Assembly: GCA_964384625.1 (NCBI GenBank)
Contig: CAYLNH010000003.1
Location: 1-64,000, forward strand
Source: CAYLNH01 sp964384625
Lineage (GTDB): Bacteria > Verrucomicrobiota > Lentisphaeria > JABSQK01
Reading direction: 5' to 3'
DNA: 64,000 nt
The first letter of the stretch is position 1; every line of letters starts with the position of its first letter. The position numbers and the translations under genes were made by a program. A model generated the notes under the pieces. That model was not told the DNA's origin, did no database searches, and saw nothing but the letters and a program-made list of their open reading frames with translations. This document shows positions 1-8,508 of the stretch, piece by piece.

Positions 1-224
1 GCTTTGCCAACCCCAGGCTCAAGACTATCACGCCTTCAGCGTGAGGAGTGGCGGCGACAGAATAGCTGAAAACGCTGTAGCTGGTCCGCCAAGGCGGAAA
101 AGTACGGTTTGTTCTTTTGGGGCGGCCAGCCAGCGATTTTGTCAGAGGGAAGACACCCATCGGCACAGTTGCGCCAGTGCCATGTCCGGAGGCAGGCTGC
201 AACGGTTCGACGGGTTCGGGGGGG
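1..224. other. no gene recognised
   Basis: This is the left edge of the window, downstream of the minus-strand kinase. I see no convincing coding frame. The only structure is a small palindrome near 87-100 (TCCGCC-AA-GGCGGA), which resembles one of the hairpins at 7140-7160. There is no T tract on the correct side to call it a kinase terminator. Confidence 0.5.
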
Positions 225-2234
225 TTATTCGGTCGGGACTTTGATGGCGGCGAGGTACTCGGCAAACTCGAGGGCGGAATGGAACCGGCGGTCGGGTTCG
301 CGACGAAGGACTTTGCCGAGCAGGGGATCCCAGCCTTCGTGGATACCCCGGCGAAACGAGGACGGCGGCTGTTGATCCGGGTTCATCGCGGGGCGGCCGG
401 TCAGGAAGTAATGGATGAGCATGCCCACACTGTACAGGTCGCCTTCGATACTGGGGTCGGCGCCGTCCCATTGTTCCGGACTGAGATAGAGCATGGTTTC
501 CGAGAGGGTGGCGGTGGCTTCGGTGCTGTCCGGGTCCATCGCCTGCAGGCGTTGCCGGATATGTTCGCGGCCGACCAGGGCGATGAGCCCGAAGTCCGTG
601 AGCTTCATGTGCAGCCGCAGGTAGCCGCCGTCGTGGGTGCCGACGCAGTCGAAGAGGATGTTGGTGGGTTTGAGATTGCCGTGGAGGATATCGCGGGCAT
701 GCGCCGCGCTGAGGGCGGACAGCAGCAGCAGTCCGACCTTGCGTACATGGCTCTCGGCCACGTGTCCGTCTTCGCCGCCGTATCTCGTGCGGTAATGATG
801 CAGATTACAGGTGGCGCCGCCGGGGAACCGGACCAGATCGGAGACCAGATAGAAATAGCTGAAGCGAATGACTCCGTAATCACGGACACGGCAGATCGTT
901 TCGTCCTCGAGGCTGACCAGCTTCTGGCCGAGCGTCTGAAATCGTTCGAGCGCATTGCCGTCCCGCGGCATATCGAGGAATTTCACGGCCACCTGATCGC
1001 CGTTGTCGGTGTCGGCGGCGCGGTAGACGGCGCCGAAACTGCCGCGGCCGAGCAGTTCCTGGAGTTCGTAGCGGCCGGCCATGGTCCCGCGGGCGAAGGC
1101 CCAGGACGGTCCGGCGGGTTCGGGGTGGTCGGCGACCTCCGGCGGGTTGTTGTCGGCGTCACCGGTGTAGATGCCGCTGGCGACGGCGAGGTCGACGGCT
1201 TCGCTGAGGTCGGCTTGGGACATCGGCCGGGTTTTTTCGTTCCGGGCGAGCTGCACGGTTCCGTGCCGGAGACCGGCGGCGACGCCGCCGGGGGTCTGCC
1301 GGTCCCGCCGCGCCCGGGCCTGTTGCGTTCGCTCCTCCAATGCGGACAGCGCCTTGTCCAGGACCGCCTCGATTTCGCTGTAGGACGCAATCCGTTGATC
1401 GCGTTCGCAGGCGAGCATGGCATAGACCAGTCGGGTCAGTTCCTCCGGCAGCCCGGCGGCCTGCTCCTCGAGCTGGAACGGGACGCCGTCGATTTTGGCT
1501 TGCAGCGCTTTGATGAAATTGTCCTGCGGGAAGGGGTTCCGGCGCGTGTAGAGCTCACACAGAATCACGCCGAGCGAGAAGATGTCGGCACGCTGGTCCA
1601 GGTCCTTGACGCCCGTATGCTGTTCCGGCGCCATATATTCCGGCGTGCCCGCGGTGAACCCGGTCCTGGTGATGAACTGCGACGACTCCTCGTCGTCCAT
1701 GACTTTGGCCAGCCCCATGTCCAGCACCTTGACGGCGCTGTTGCCGGCGATCATCACGTTGGCTGGTTTGAGATCGCGGTGAACGATTTTGAAGTGGTCC
1801 CAGGCGAACCGCAGGGCGCGGGTCACTTCGAGGGCGGTACGGGTGATCTCGGCGAACGTCAGAGTCGGCTGTTGCTGCATCCGGTCGTGCAGGGTGGCGC
1901 CGTCAACGTATTCCATGACGAAGAACGGGTTGCCGTGGCGCAGGACGGCTTCGTAGATCTGGACAATGCCGGGATGACTGATCCGCGCCAGGACCTGGGC
2001 CTCGCGGATAAAGCGTTCGCGCAGGTTCTGGACCTCTTCGGGCGGCACCAGGTCGGTCTCGAAAAACGGGAACTTGAGCGCGACTTCACGGCCCAGTTCG
2101 GTATCCCGGGCGCGGTAGACCACGGCCATGCCGCCTTCTCCGAGTTCCTCGAGGATCTCGAAATGCGATATGGTGTCTCCGACCCGCGGCAACGCGGCTG
2201 GGCTGTCGTCAAATATGCGGAATCCGCTGCTCAT
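225..2234 (-). CDS. Ser/Thr protein kinase, active domain plus probable pseudokinase domain
   Basis: A 669-aa protein with two Hanks-type kinase domains and no visible transmembrane segment, so probably cytoplasmic. Domain 1 (about 24-290) has the glycine loop GEGGMA, Lys54, HRDLKPAN at 152-159 and DMG at 172-174, with the GTPEYMAPEQ activation segment; it should phosphorylate Ser/Thr. Domain 2 (about 388-660) keeps the glycine loop GRGSFG, Lys418 and DFG at 547-549. Its catalytic loop, however, reads HGNLKPTN at 518-525, so the general-base Asp is Asn and the preceding Arg is Gly. That predicts a regulatory pseudokinase (inference). A helical linker of about 90 residues joins the domains. 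Start chosen at the ATG; a TTG six codons upstream is possible, and neither has a good ribosome site. It stands alone, divergent from the lipoprotein gene. Confidence 0.9.
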   Translation of the reverse strand: MSSGFRIFDDSPAALPRVGDTISHFEILEELGEGGMAVVYRARDTELGREVALKFPFFETDLVPPEEVQNLRERFIREAQVLARISHPGIVQIYEAVLRHGNPFFVMEYVDGATLHDRMQQQPTLTFAEITRTALEVTRALRFAWDHFKIVHRDLKPANVMIAGNSAVKVLDMGLAKVMDDEESSQFITRTGFTAGTPEYMAPEQHTGVKDLDQRADIFSLGVILCELYTRRNPFPQDNFIKALQAKIDGVPFQLEEQAAGLPEELTRLVYAMLACERDQRIASYSEIEAVLDKALSALEERTQQARARRDRQTPGGVAAGLRHGTVQLARNEKTRPMSQADLSEAVDLAVASGIYTGDADNNPPEVADHPEPAGPSWAFARGTMAGRYELQELLGRGSFGAVYRAADTDNGDQVAVKFLDMPRDGNALERFQTLGQKLVSLEDETICRVRDYGVIRFSYFYLVSDLVRFPGGATCNLHHYRTRYGGEDGHVAESHVRKVGLLLLSALSAAHARDILHGNLKPTNILFDCVGTHDGGYLRLHMKLTDFGLIALVGREHIRQRLQAMDPDSTEATATLSETMLYLSPEQWDGADPSIEGDLYSVGMLIHYFLTGRPAMNPDQQPPSSFRRGIHEGWDPLLGKVLRREPDRRFHSALEFAEYLAAIKVPTE

Positions 2235-2663
2235 CCTTGAACCACGCGGCAACTGGTAACGAATTTGCTCCGACGGCGCAGGGATACTCTAGCCCCCGGG
2301 GCGCGGGCTTTCAATCACCGGGGAGTTCAATGGGCGTATGTCCGTGGCGTCGGGTTCCGGGCCACTGCGGGGTTCGCCCTGTCGGCGTCAATGGCCCCGT
2401 TGCTGTCGCTGGAAAGGGATCCCCGTGGCTGTGCCGGGGGGGCAGCCTCCCTTCAGTTTCGCACTCGCCCGGCTCTCTCGCCTTTGGCGGGTTCGTGGTT
2501 TTCCGGCTGAACTGGAGGGGATGCAGATACTTCCCAAGCCAGGCTTGCGGTCTCTTCTCGGAGTGCAGGATCCCGATTCCTCGGGGCTGCATTGCGCCGG
2601 GGACCTCTTGCATTTGCCGGGAGCGATTTGTACATTCCCATAACTCGAATGGAGGAGAGAACA
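2235..2663. other. intergenic region between kinase and lipoprotein genes
   Basis: About 430 bases without a convincing gene. The right end holds the promoter and ribosome site of the lipoprotein gene. The rest is GC-rich with short inverted pieces, and open frames crossing it show no recognisable domain. The minus-strand kinase promoter must lie at the left end, but I cannot name a clear one. Confidence 0.5.
2608..2636 (+). promoter_or_regulatory. candidate sigma70-type promoter for the DUF2959 lipoprotein
   Basis: TTGCAT (2608-2613), a 17-bp spacer and TACATT (2631-2636) give a plausible -35/-10 pair. The predicted transcription start is about 20 bases before the start codon. The boxes are only partial consensus matches. 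Confidence 0.35.
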
Positions 2664-3326
2664 GTGAAATCGCATTCCCTGCTCGCAGTCATGGCCGTTT
2701 GTGTTGCTGCATTGGCGGCCGGTTGTGCCTCTACCGGCGTTTCCCGCGCGTCGAATATCGCCACCAAAATGCAGAACACCGAAGTGGCTCTGCAGGAGGC
2801 CAAGAACCAGGTCGACGCGACCCTGAAGGCGATGGAAGACGTCAACGCCCAGGCCGAAGCCGATCCGACGACGGCGTTCAAGGCGTTTGGCGATGCGGTG
2901 GACGAACTTGCTTCCGACGCCGGCAAGATCGCGGACAAATCGGCGTCCATGAACGCCCGACTCGACGCGCATTTCTTTTCGTGGCAGCAGGAGATCCAGG
3001 CGATCAGCAGTCCGGATGTCCGGTCGGTGAGCGAGTCGCGCCGCCAGAGCGCGCTGAAGGACTACCAGTCGTTGTCGAAAGACCTCAAGGCCGGGCAGGC
3101 AAAGCTGAATGCGGCGGTCACGGCGCTGCAGGACCTGAAGATCGCGATGAGTACGGACTTGAACGCGGCCGGCATCAAGGCGCTGGCCAAACTGATGTCG
3201 AATGCGACTACCGATGCGCGCCGCGTCCAGGACGACCTTGGTGATCTGATTGAGGACGTCGGCAAACTGCGGGAGAGCATGTCCGTCAACAAGCCGCAAC
3301 CGGCAATGGACGCCGCGGGGCAGTAG
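2664..3326 (+). CDS. DUF2959-type lipoprotein
   Basis: A 220-aa protein with an N-terminal lipoprotein signal (hydrophobic run ending in lipobox LAAGC), so probably anchored to a membrane facing the periplasm. The mature part is almost all helical and coiled-coil-like, rich in Ala, Asp and Lys. It resembles the DUF2959 family of small bacterial lipoproteins, whose function is unknown. The GTG start at 2664 is chosen because an excellent ribosome site (GGAGGAG, 2651-2657) precedes it; the in-frame ATG at 2649 would overlap that site. A candidate terminator follows, so it is probably monocistronic. Confidence 0.8.
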   Translation: MKSHSLLAVMAVCVAALAAGCASTGVSRASNIATKMQNTEVALQEAKNQVDATLKAMEDVNAQAEADPTTAFKAFGDAVDELASDAGKIADKSASMNARLDAHFFSWQQEIQAISSPDVRSVSESRRQSALKDYQSLSKDLKAGQAKLNAAVTALQDLKIAMSTDLNAAGIKALAKLMSNATTDARRVQDDLGDLIEDVGKLRESMSVNKPQPAMDAAGQ

Positions 3327-3330
3327 CCCG

Positions 3331-3383
3331 CTGCCGTCCGTCGCGGCGCAATCTTTGCCTGTCGCGTCGGCAGTCTTCTTTCT
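3331..3383 (+). terminator. candidate intrinsic terminator after the DUF2959 lipoprotein
   Basis: CTGCCG (3331-3336) pairs with CGGCAG (3368-3373), with further internal pairing, and is followed by the pyrimidine-rich tract TCTTCTTTCT. The stem is interrupted, so this is only a candidate. Confidence 0.35.
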
Positions 3384-3443
3384 CCAGCCCCACCGCAACG
3401 GGCTGTACTCGCGGCCGGCGCCCGTTTCAGAGAGGACCCGCTG

Positions 3444-5795
3444 TTGAAGTACATGTCGGCCTTCATCTTTTACGGCTTGCTCGCTGCCGCTGTTGCCGGC
3501 GACGCCGCGCGCATCGTCGAAGTGACCAGACTGCTGCGGGCCGAGCCGGCCGGTTTCGGCCGCCCGGCCGGCGATCGCCGGGCCTGGAATGCCCTGGTCG
3601 ATGCCGAGACCCGCAAACGCTTCCTGGCGACGGCCGCCGAACTGCTGCACACCCCCATCCCGGCGCAGCCGGACAAGCTCTACCTGGATTTCTCCAAGAC
3701 CGGCAATCGCAGCCGCTGGCAAGAGGTCGCCCGGCGCCGGCGCGGCCGGCTTAAAACATTGGCGCTGGCGGAATGTCTCGAGCATAAAGGCCGATTCATC
3801 CCGGCCCTGGAGCAGACGATCCGCGCCCTCTGCCGAGAGCGCACCTGGGTGATGCCGGCACACGACCGCGGCCTGACCAACTTCCACGGCAAATCCGTCG
3901 ACATCGATCTGGGTTCCGCGACCTTGTCGCACACCATGGCGATCTGCTGCTATCTGCTGGGCGACAAACTGAAAGCGGACGTTTGCAGGCAGATTCGGGC
4001 AAACCTGCACAGACGCACCTTCACGCCTTTTCTTGATATGGCGGCGGGCCGCCGCCGCGGCAACTGGTGGCTGCAGACCACCAACAACTGGAATGCCGTC
4101 TGTCTTGCCGGCGTCGTCGGCGCCGCTGTAACCGTGATCGAGGACAAGTCGGTGCGGGCCCGGTTCATCGTCGCCGCCGAGGACTTGTCAACGAACTTCC
4201 TCCGCGGCTTCGGGCCGGACGGCTACTGCACAGAAGGACTGGGCTACTGGAACTACGGCTTCGGTCATTACGTCATGCTGTCGGAAAGCATCTACCAGGC
4301 GACCGGCGGCAAGCTGGACCTGCTGCAGCGCCGGGAGGTACGGGCCCCGGCCCTGTTTGGGACGCGCCTCGAGATCATCGGCAAGGTATACCCGTCTTTC
4401 GCCGATTGCGGCGTCGGCACGCAGCCAAACGCCCGGCTGATGCGTTTCCTGAATCGGCGTTTTCAACTGGGCCGCGAGCCTCAGGCCCAGGTCAAACCGC
4501 ATTCATCCAGCGGGTCACTGGCTGAGGTGCTGATGTACAGTTTCCCGAATTCCAGTCACGACCGGACGGCGCGCCTTGACCCCGACGGCGCAGTGGAGAA
4601 CGAGGAGTTGCGTACCTGGTTCAAGGCGTCCGGCGTTCTGCTGTGCCGTCCGGGCGGCAAAGGCCGCTTCGGTGTCGCCCTGAAAGGCGGCCACAATGCC
4701 GAGCACCACAACCACAACGATATCGGCTCCTACGTCGTTGTGGTCGGCGACGACCCGGTCTTGCTTGACCCGGGTTCCGAGGTCTACACGGCGCGGACCT
4801 TCAGTCGCCGGCGGTACGTCAGCAAGGTTTTGAATTCCTATGGTCACCCGGTGCCGCTTGTCGCCGGCGAACTGCAGCGGCCCGGCAAGGCCGCGGCCGC
4901 CAGAGTGGTTGAGACCAGATTCACCCCGGCGGCCGACCGCCTGGTCCTTGATCTGCGGGCCGCCTACAACGTGCCGGCGCTGAAAAGTCTGACGCGGACG
5001 TTTGTCTACTCCAGGGCGGGCGTCGGCAAACTGACGGTCCGCGACGAGGTCGAGTTTTCATCGCCGCAGAGCTTCGGTACGGCGGTCGTGACTCTGGGGC
5101 GCCGGCAGGCTATCGGGCCCGACACGATCCGGATCTATTCCGTTTCGGAGGCAACGGACATCAGCATCCGGGCGACGGGCGGCAAACTGAAGCGCCGCGC
5201 GGAGAAACTGCAGGAGGACGTTCATACGCCGACGCTGCCGACGCGGCTTGGATTGGACTTTGTTGCCCCCGTGAAACGGGCCGGCATCGAACTTGAGATC
5301 CGGCCGGCGAAGCTGACCGCCGCCGGGCTGCTGCGCAACGGCGGCTTCGAAATGCAGACCTTCGGCTGGCTGCTGCGCCGGAACGGGATGGGCCGGTTGT
5401 CCAACGCCCGGGCGGCTGCCGGCAAGACCTCGCTGCACATCAAGGATGCGTCCCGCAGGGGCGGTTCGGATATCAGCTCGGCGCCCATGGCGATCGCGAC
5501 TGCCGGCGCCTTCGAGATCCGCGGCAAGGTGTTTGCTGTTGCCGGCGACAAAAGCGGGCTTGGCGTCTACGTCAAATACCTCGATGCCGAGGGCGAACTG
5601 CTCAACCAACAGAGCAAGCCGGGGTGGCTGAAGCCGTTGGGCAGCCTGGGCGGCGCGGACCGCCGCTGGCGCAACTTCGCCTTCCGCTTTACGCCGCCGC
5701 CGGGGACCGTGAAACTGCAGGTCTGGCTGCACACGTACAACGCCGCCAGAGTTGAACTGCATCTGGACGACCTGACTGTTGCGCCGGTGGATTGA
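3444..5795 (+). CDS. secreted heparinase II/III-family polysaccharide lyase
   Basis: A 783-aa protein starting with a hydrophobic signal-type segment (residues 1-20). The architecture fits heparinase II/III-type lyases: a helical toroid (about 60-330) with aromatic/Asn-rich motifs (NWWLQTTNNWN, YWNYGFGHY), then a beta-sandwich region from about 400 containing the His/Asn-rich HNAEHHNHNDIGSY motif typical of the family's metal and active-site zone. A C-terminal beta domain of about 160 residues (LLRNGGFE...) looks like a carbohydrate-binding module. The expected role is extracytoplasmic eliminative cleavage of uronate-containing polysaccharide; the substrate cannot be told from sequence. TTG at 3444 is chosen because AGAGGA lies 7 bases upstream; ATG at 3453 is the alternative. 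An HtrA protease and an amino-sugar deaminase gene follow. Confidence 0.85.
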   Translation: MKYMSAFIFYGLLAAAVAGDAARIVEVTRLLRAEPAGFGRPAGDRRAWNALVDAETRKRFLATAAELLHTPIPAQPDKLYLDFSKTGNRSRWQEVARRRRGRLKTLALAECLEHKGRFIPALEQTIRALCRERTWVMPAHDRGLTNFHGKSVDIDLGSATLSHTMAICCYLLGDKLKADVCRQIRANLHRRTFTPFLDMAAGRRRGNWWLQTTNNWNAVCLAGVVGAAVTVIEDKSVRARFIVAAEDLSTNFLRGFGPDGYCTEGLGYWNYGFGHYVMLSESIYQATGGKLDLLQRREVRAPALFGTRLEIIGKVYPSFADCGVGTQPNARLMRFLNRRFQLGREPQAQVKPHSSSGSLAEVLMYSFPNSSHDRTARLDPDGAVENEELRTWFKASGVLLCRPGGKGRFGVALKGGHNAEHHNHNDIGSYVVVVGDDPVLLDPGSEVYTARTFSRRRYVSKVLNSYGHPVPLVAGELQRPGKAAAARVVETRFTPAADRLVLDLRAAYNVPALKSLTRTFVYSRAGVGKLTVRDEVEFSSPQSFGTAVVTLGRRQAIGPDTIRIYSVSEATDISIRATGGKLKRRAEKLQEDVHTPTLPTRLGLDFVAPVKRAGIELEIRPAKLTAAGLLRNGGFEMQTFGWLLRRNGMGRLSNARAAAGKTSLHIKDASRRGGSDISSAPMAIATAGAFEIRGKVFAVAGDKSGLGVYVKYLDAEGELLNQQSKPGWLKPLGSLGGADRRWRNFAFRFTPPPGTVKLQVWLHTYNAARVELHLDDLTVAPVD

Positions 5796-5893
5796 AACTT
5801 GATCTTTGCGGTATGCGGCTGAATTGTCTGTCGTGGATGGCGTCAAAATCCGTGTTGCGGTGAATACCCGGATAGAACCTTGGAGATCCCGAT

Positions 5894-6946
5894 ATGAAAC
5901 AGATCACAGCCATGGCCCTGGCGGCACTGATACTCAGCGCCGTGGCCGGCGCGCAGGACAAGGCGGAAGCGAAGGCCCTGCTGGAGTACGAAAAAAACAC
6001 CATCAGCATCTTCGAAAAGGTCGCCCCGTCCGTGGTGTTCATCACCAACAAGGGCCTCCGCCGCAGTTTCTTCTCCGGCAATACCTTTGAGGTCCGTCAG
6101 GGGTCCGGCAGCGGGTTCATGTGGGACAACAAAGGACACATCGTGACGAATTTTCACGTGATCCGGCGAGCCAGCAAGCTGTCTGTAACCCTGGCCGACG
6201 GCTCGACATTCGATGCCGAAGTCGTCGGCGTCGAGCCCAGCAAAGACCTGGCGGTCCTGAAGATCAAGGCGAAACCGGAGCAACTCAATCCCGTTCGCAT
6301 TGGCGCATCCAAAGATCTCAAGGTCGGCCAGAAAGTGCTGGCGATCGGCACGCCGTTCGGCCTGGACCAGACCTTGACCGTCGGCGTCGTCAGTGCTCTC
6401 GGCCGCGAGATCGATTCGCTGACCGGCCGCAAGATCCACGACGTCGTCCAGACCGACGCGGCAATCAACCCGGGCAACTCCGGCGGCCCGCTGCTCGATT
6501 CCAACGGCCGGCTGATCGGCGTTAACACGGCGATCTTCAGCCCGAACGGCGCCAGTGCCGGCATCGGCTTTGCCGTACCGGTGGACACGGTCAGATGGAT
6601 CGTGCCGCAGCTGATCACGCACGGCAAGGTGATCCGGCCCGGCCTGGGCGTGACGCTGGTGCAGGACCACATCGCCCGGCGTTTGCGGATCGACGGTGTG
6701 ATCGTGGCCAAGGTTCTCCCGGGCAGCGGCGCTGAGACGGCCAAGCTTGAGGGGCTCTCCTCCGACCGGCGCGGCCGCATTCTGCTGGGCGACGTCATTG
6801 TCAGCATCAAAGGGAAACCGGTGAAGACCACAAACGATGTGGCTGATATCCTTGAACGCTGCAAGATCGGTGAGAAAGTTACGGTGGAATACATCCGCGA
6901 CCGCAAGAAACGAAAGGCCGAGATCGAATTGCAGCGAATCGACTAG
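5894..6946 (+). CDS. HtrA/DegP-type periplasmic serine protease with one PDZ domain
   Basis: A 350-aa protein with a cleavable signal (hydrophobic 5-19, then AGAQ). The chymotrypsin-fold domain carries the full triad: His88 in TNFHVI, Asp118 in SKDLAVLK and Ser196 in NPGNSGGP. One PDZ domain occupies about 248-345 (RPGLGVTLV...GDVIVSIKG). This is the DegS/HtrA single-PDZ layout, and the usual role is periplasmic quality control or regulated proteolysis. GGAG at 5882-5885 sits 8 bases before the ATG. The gene is 98 bases after the lyase on the same strand, so the two may be co-transcribed. A perfect hairpin lies directly after the stop codon. Confidence 0.92.
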   Translation: MKQITAMALAALILSAVAGAQDKAEAKALLEYEKNTISIFEKVAPSVVFITNKGLRRSFFSGNTFEVRQGSGSGFMWDNKGHIVTNFHVIRRASKLSVTLADGSTFDAEVVGVEPSKDLAVLKIKAKPEQLNPVRIGASKDLKVGQKVLAIGTPFGLDQTLTVGVVSALGREIDSLTGRKIHDVVQTDAAINPGNSGGPLLDSNGRLIGVNTAIFSPNGASAGIGFAVPVDTVRWIVPQLITHGKVIRPGLGVTLVQDHIARRLRIDGVIVAKVLPGSGAETAKLEGLSSDRRGRILLGDVIVSIKGKPVKTTNDVADILERCKIGEKVTVEYIRDRKKRKAEIELQRID

Positions 6947-7407
6947 ATGGTCGCGGCGGAAGTCTTTCCGCCACGGATTGCCCGGGGGTCGAGGCTCGCG
7001 GCAGGCGGCGGAAGGGTTGTGTGCTGAAGCACATAGCATTTTCGCCAACGCCCCCCGAGCCCGGGAACGGGCAACTCGAAGAGCGGGTCCAAGCATCCGG
7101 CCAAGGCGGGACCCCGCAAAGCGGGGCAAGCACGAAATGTATCCCGCCAAGGCGGGACACGATGCTCGCATCGCTTGTTCGACGGCGCCTTGCCGGACCG
7201 GCGCCTGGCCGCCGTACCTGGCTGGAAAGCTTACGCCGAGACCATCTGGCCCCGCGGATCGCGGATGAGCGAAGCAAAGACCCGTCCTGCGCGGCCGGGG
7301 GCCTGTCCGGCGCCGGCGGGCTGCGGCACGGCACGTCTGGACCTGTGAGCGTATGCGCTGCCCGCGCTCACGTCGTGAACAACAGAATCATATCAACAGG
7401 AAACCCT
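6947..7407. repeat. hairpin-dense intergenic region between htrA-like and nagB-like genes
   Basis: About 460 bases without a supported gene, although an open frame runs through in frame with the deaminase. It contains many short perfect inverted repeats: GGCGGAA-GTCT-TTCCGCC (6955-6972), then GCCCG-GGAA-CGGGC, CCCCGC-AAA-GCGGGG, TCCCGCC-AA-GGCGGGA and CGATGC-TC-GCATCG further on. The first may end the HtrA transcript, but there is no T tract. The final bases (CAGGAAA) are the deaminase ribosome site. Confidence 0.55.
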
Positions 7408-8334
7408 ATGAGACCACTGAGCGTTGTTGCCCCCGACTGGTGGGATTACACCACCCTCGACCGCGAGATTCTGGATGATGCCGCCCGGCTGACCCCGGCC
7501 GACCTGGAGCAGATGAGCCGGCCCGGGTTCACCGTGAAGTTCTACGACACACTGGAGGACTTCTACCTGGCTGAAGCCCTGGAGTACATCACCGCGTGGA
7601 CGTCGGCGACGGCTGATGAGCCGGCCGGCATCTGCGGCCCGATCGGGCCGACCGAACAACTGCCGCTCGTCGCCCGGCTCGTCAACGAGCTCGAACTCGA
7701 CCTGTCGCAGGCGCATTTCTGGGGCATGGATGAGTGGGTTGTCGACGGTAAAGAAGCCGGGATCGACTTCCCGCTCGGATTCGCCAAGGCGGATATGGAC
7801 CTTTGTTTCAACCGCATCCGCGAGGATCTGCGGATGCCGGCTGAGAACCTGCATTTCCCCGGCTACGATCCCGGCGAGTACATTGCCAGCTGGAATCTGG
7901 CCCGCTGCCGCTGCATGCAGGGCGGGCAGGGCGAAGTGAAACACTGGGCCTTCAACGACCCGCTGAAACGCGAAGGCAAGTACAAGGACGCCCCGCCGAC
8001 GCCGGAGGAATACCGGCAGTTGAGTACGCGCGTGGTCAATCTGCATCCGATGACCTTGACGCAAAACGCCCGCACATCCGGCGGCGGCGTGGTCCAGAAC
8101 GTGCCGACCCAGGCGATCACCGTCGGCCCCATTCAGACCTGGCAGGCCGAGAAGGTCTCCATCTGGCATGCCGGCTGTCACGACAACCCCTTCGGCATGC
8201 GGCTGACGACATTGATGATCGCCAAACAGATCCCGGATTCCGCCGTGCCCATGTCGCTCCTGGCCGACCACCCGAATGTTCAGTTCAACTTCTACCGCCC
8301 CGGCATCGGCGTCTGCGATACCGAGATGCACTGA
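7408..8334 (+). CDS. glucosamine-6-phosphate deaminase-like protein (NagB family)
   Basis: A 308-aa cytoplasmic protein of the NagB/isomerase fold. The catalytic-loop equivalent reads KHWAFNDP, matching the family's GHIAFNEP around the ring-opening His. Other matching parts are GPIGPTEQ near the start and the [10 protein letters not shown] segment. The family converts glucosamine-6-phosphate to fructose-6-phosphate plus ammonia; at 308 aa it is longer than the usual ~260, so a related amino-sugar phosphate isomerase is possible. I start at ATG 7408 (CAGGAAA just upstream) and not at the earlier frame start, because the upstream translation is hairpin-rich spacer with no similarity. It suits a pathway using amino sugars released by the secreted lyase and sulfatases. 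Confidence 0.8.
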   Translation: MRPLSVVAPDWWDYTTLDREILDDAARLTPADLEQMSRPGFTVKFYDTLEDFYLAEALEYITAWTSATADEPAGICGPIGPTEQLPLVARLVNELELDLSQAHFWGMDEWVVDGKEAGIDFPLGFAKADMDLCFNRIREDLRMPAENLHFPGYDPGEYIASWNLARCRCMQGGQGEVKHWAFNDPLKREGKYKDAPPTPEEYRQLSTRVVNLHPMTLTQNARTSGGGVVQNVPTQAITVGPIQTWQAEKVSIWHAGCHDNPFGMRLTTLMIAKQIPDSAVPMSLLADHPNVQFNFYRPGIGVCDTEMH

Positions 8335-8350
8335 TCGGGGAAAAGAAAAA

Positions 8351-8387
8351 GGGCCGGTTGCTGGAACGGGAATTCGGCAACCGACCC
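8351..8387 (+). terminator. hairpin after the nagB-like gene
   Basis: A 7-bp core (CGGTTGC 8355-8361 with GCAACCG 8377-8383) is extended outward by GGG/CCC across one mismatch and inward by weaker pairs. No T tract follows, so it may be a Rho-independent-like or processing hairpin. Confidence 0.35.
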
Positions 8388-8508
8388 GGGCATCGGGAGA
8401 AATGCCTTTTGTGATGACATCACTGGGACGTCACTCACCCCCCATTTCTTAGACCGGGTTTACTGAATTTCCCCAGATTGGTCTGCAGGCCAGGGATTGT
8501 CTGGGAGT

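Noticed and set aside
117..2240. 707-aa plus-strand open frame opposite the kinase
   Set aside because: The opposite frame encodes two clear kinase domains; this frame has no domain and is compositionally odd.
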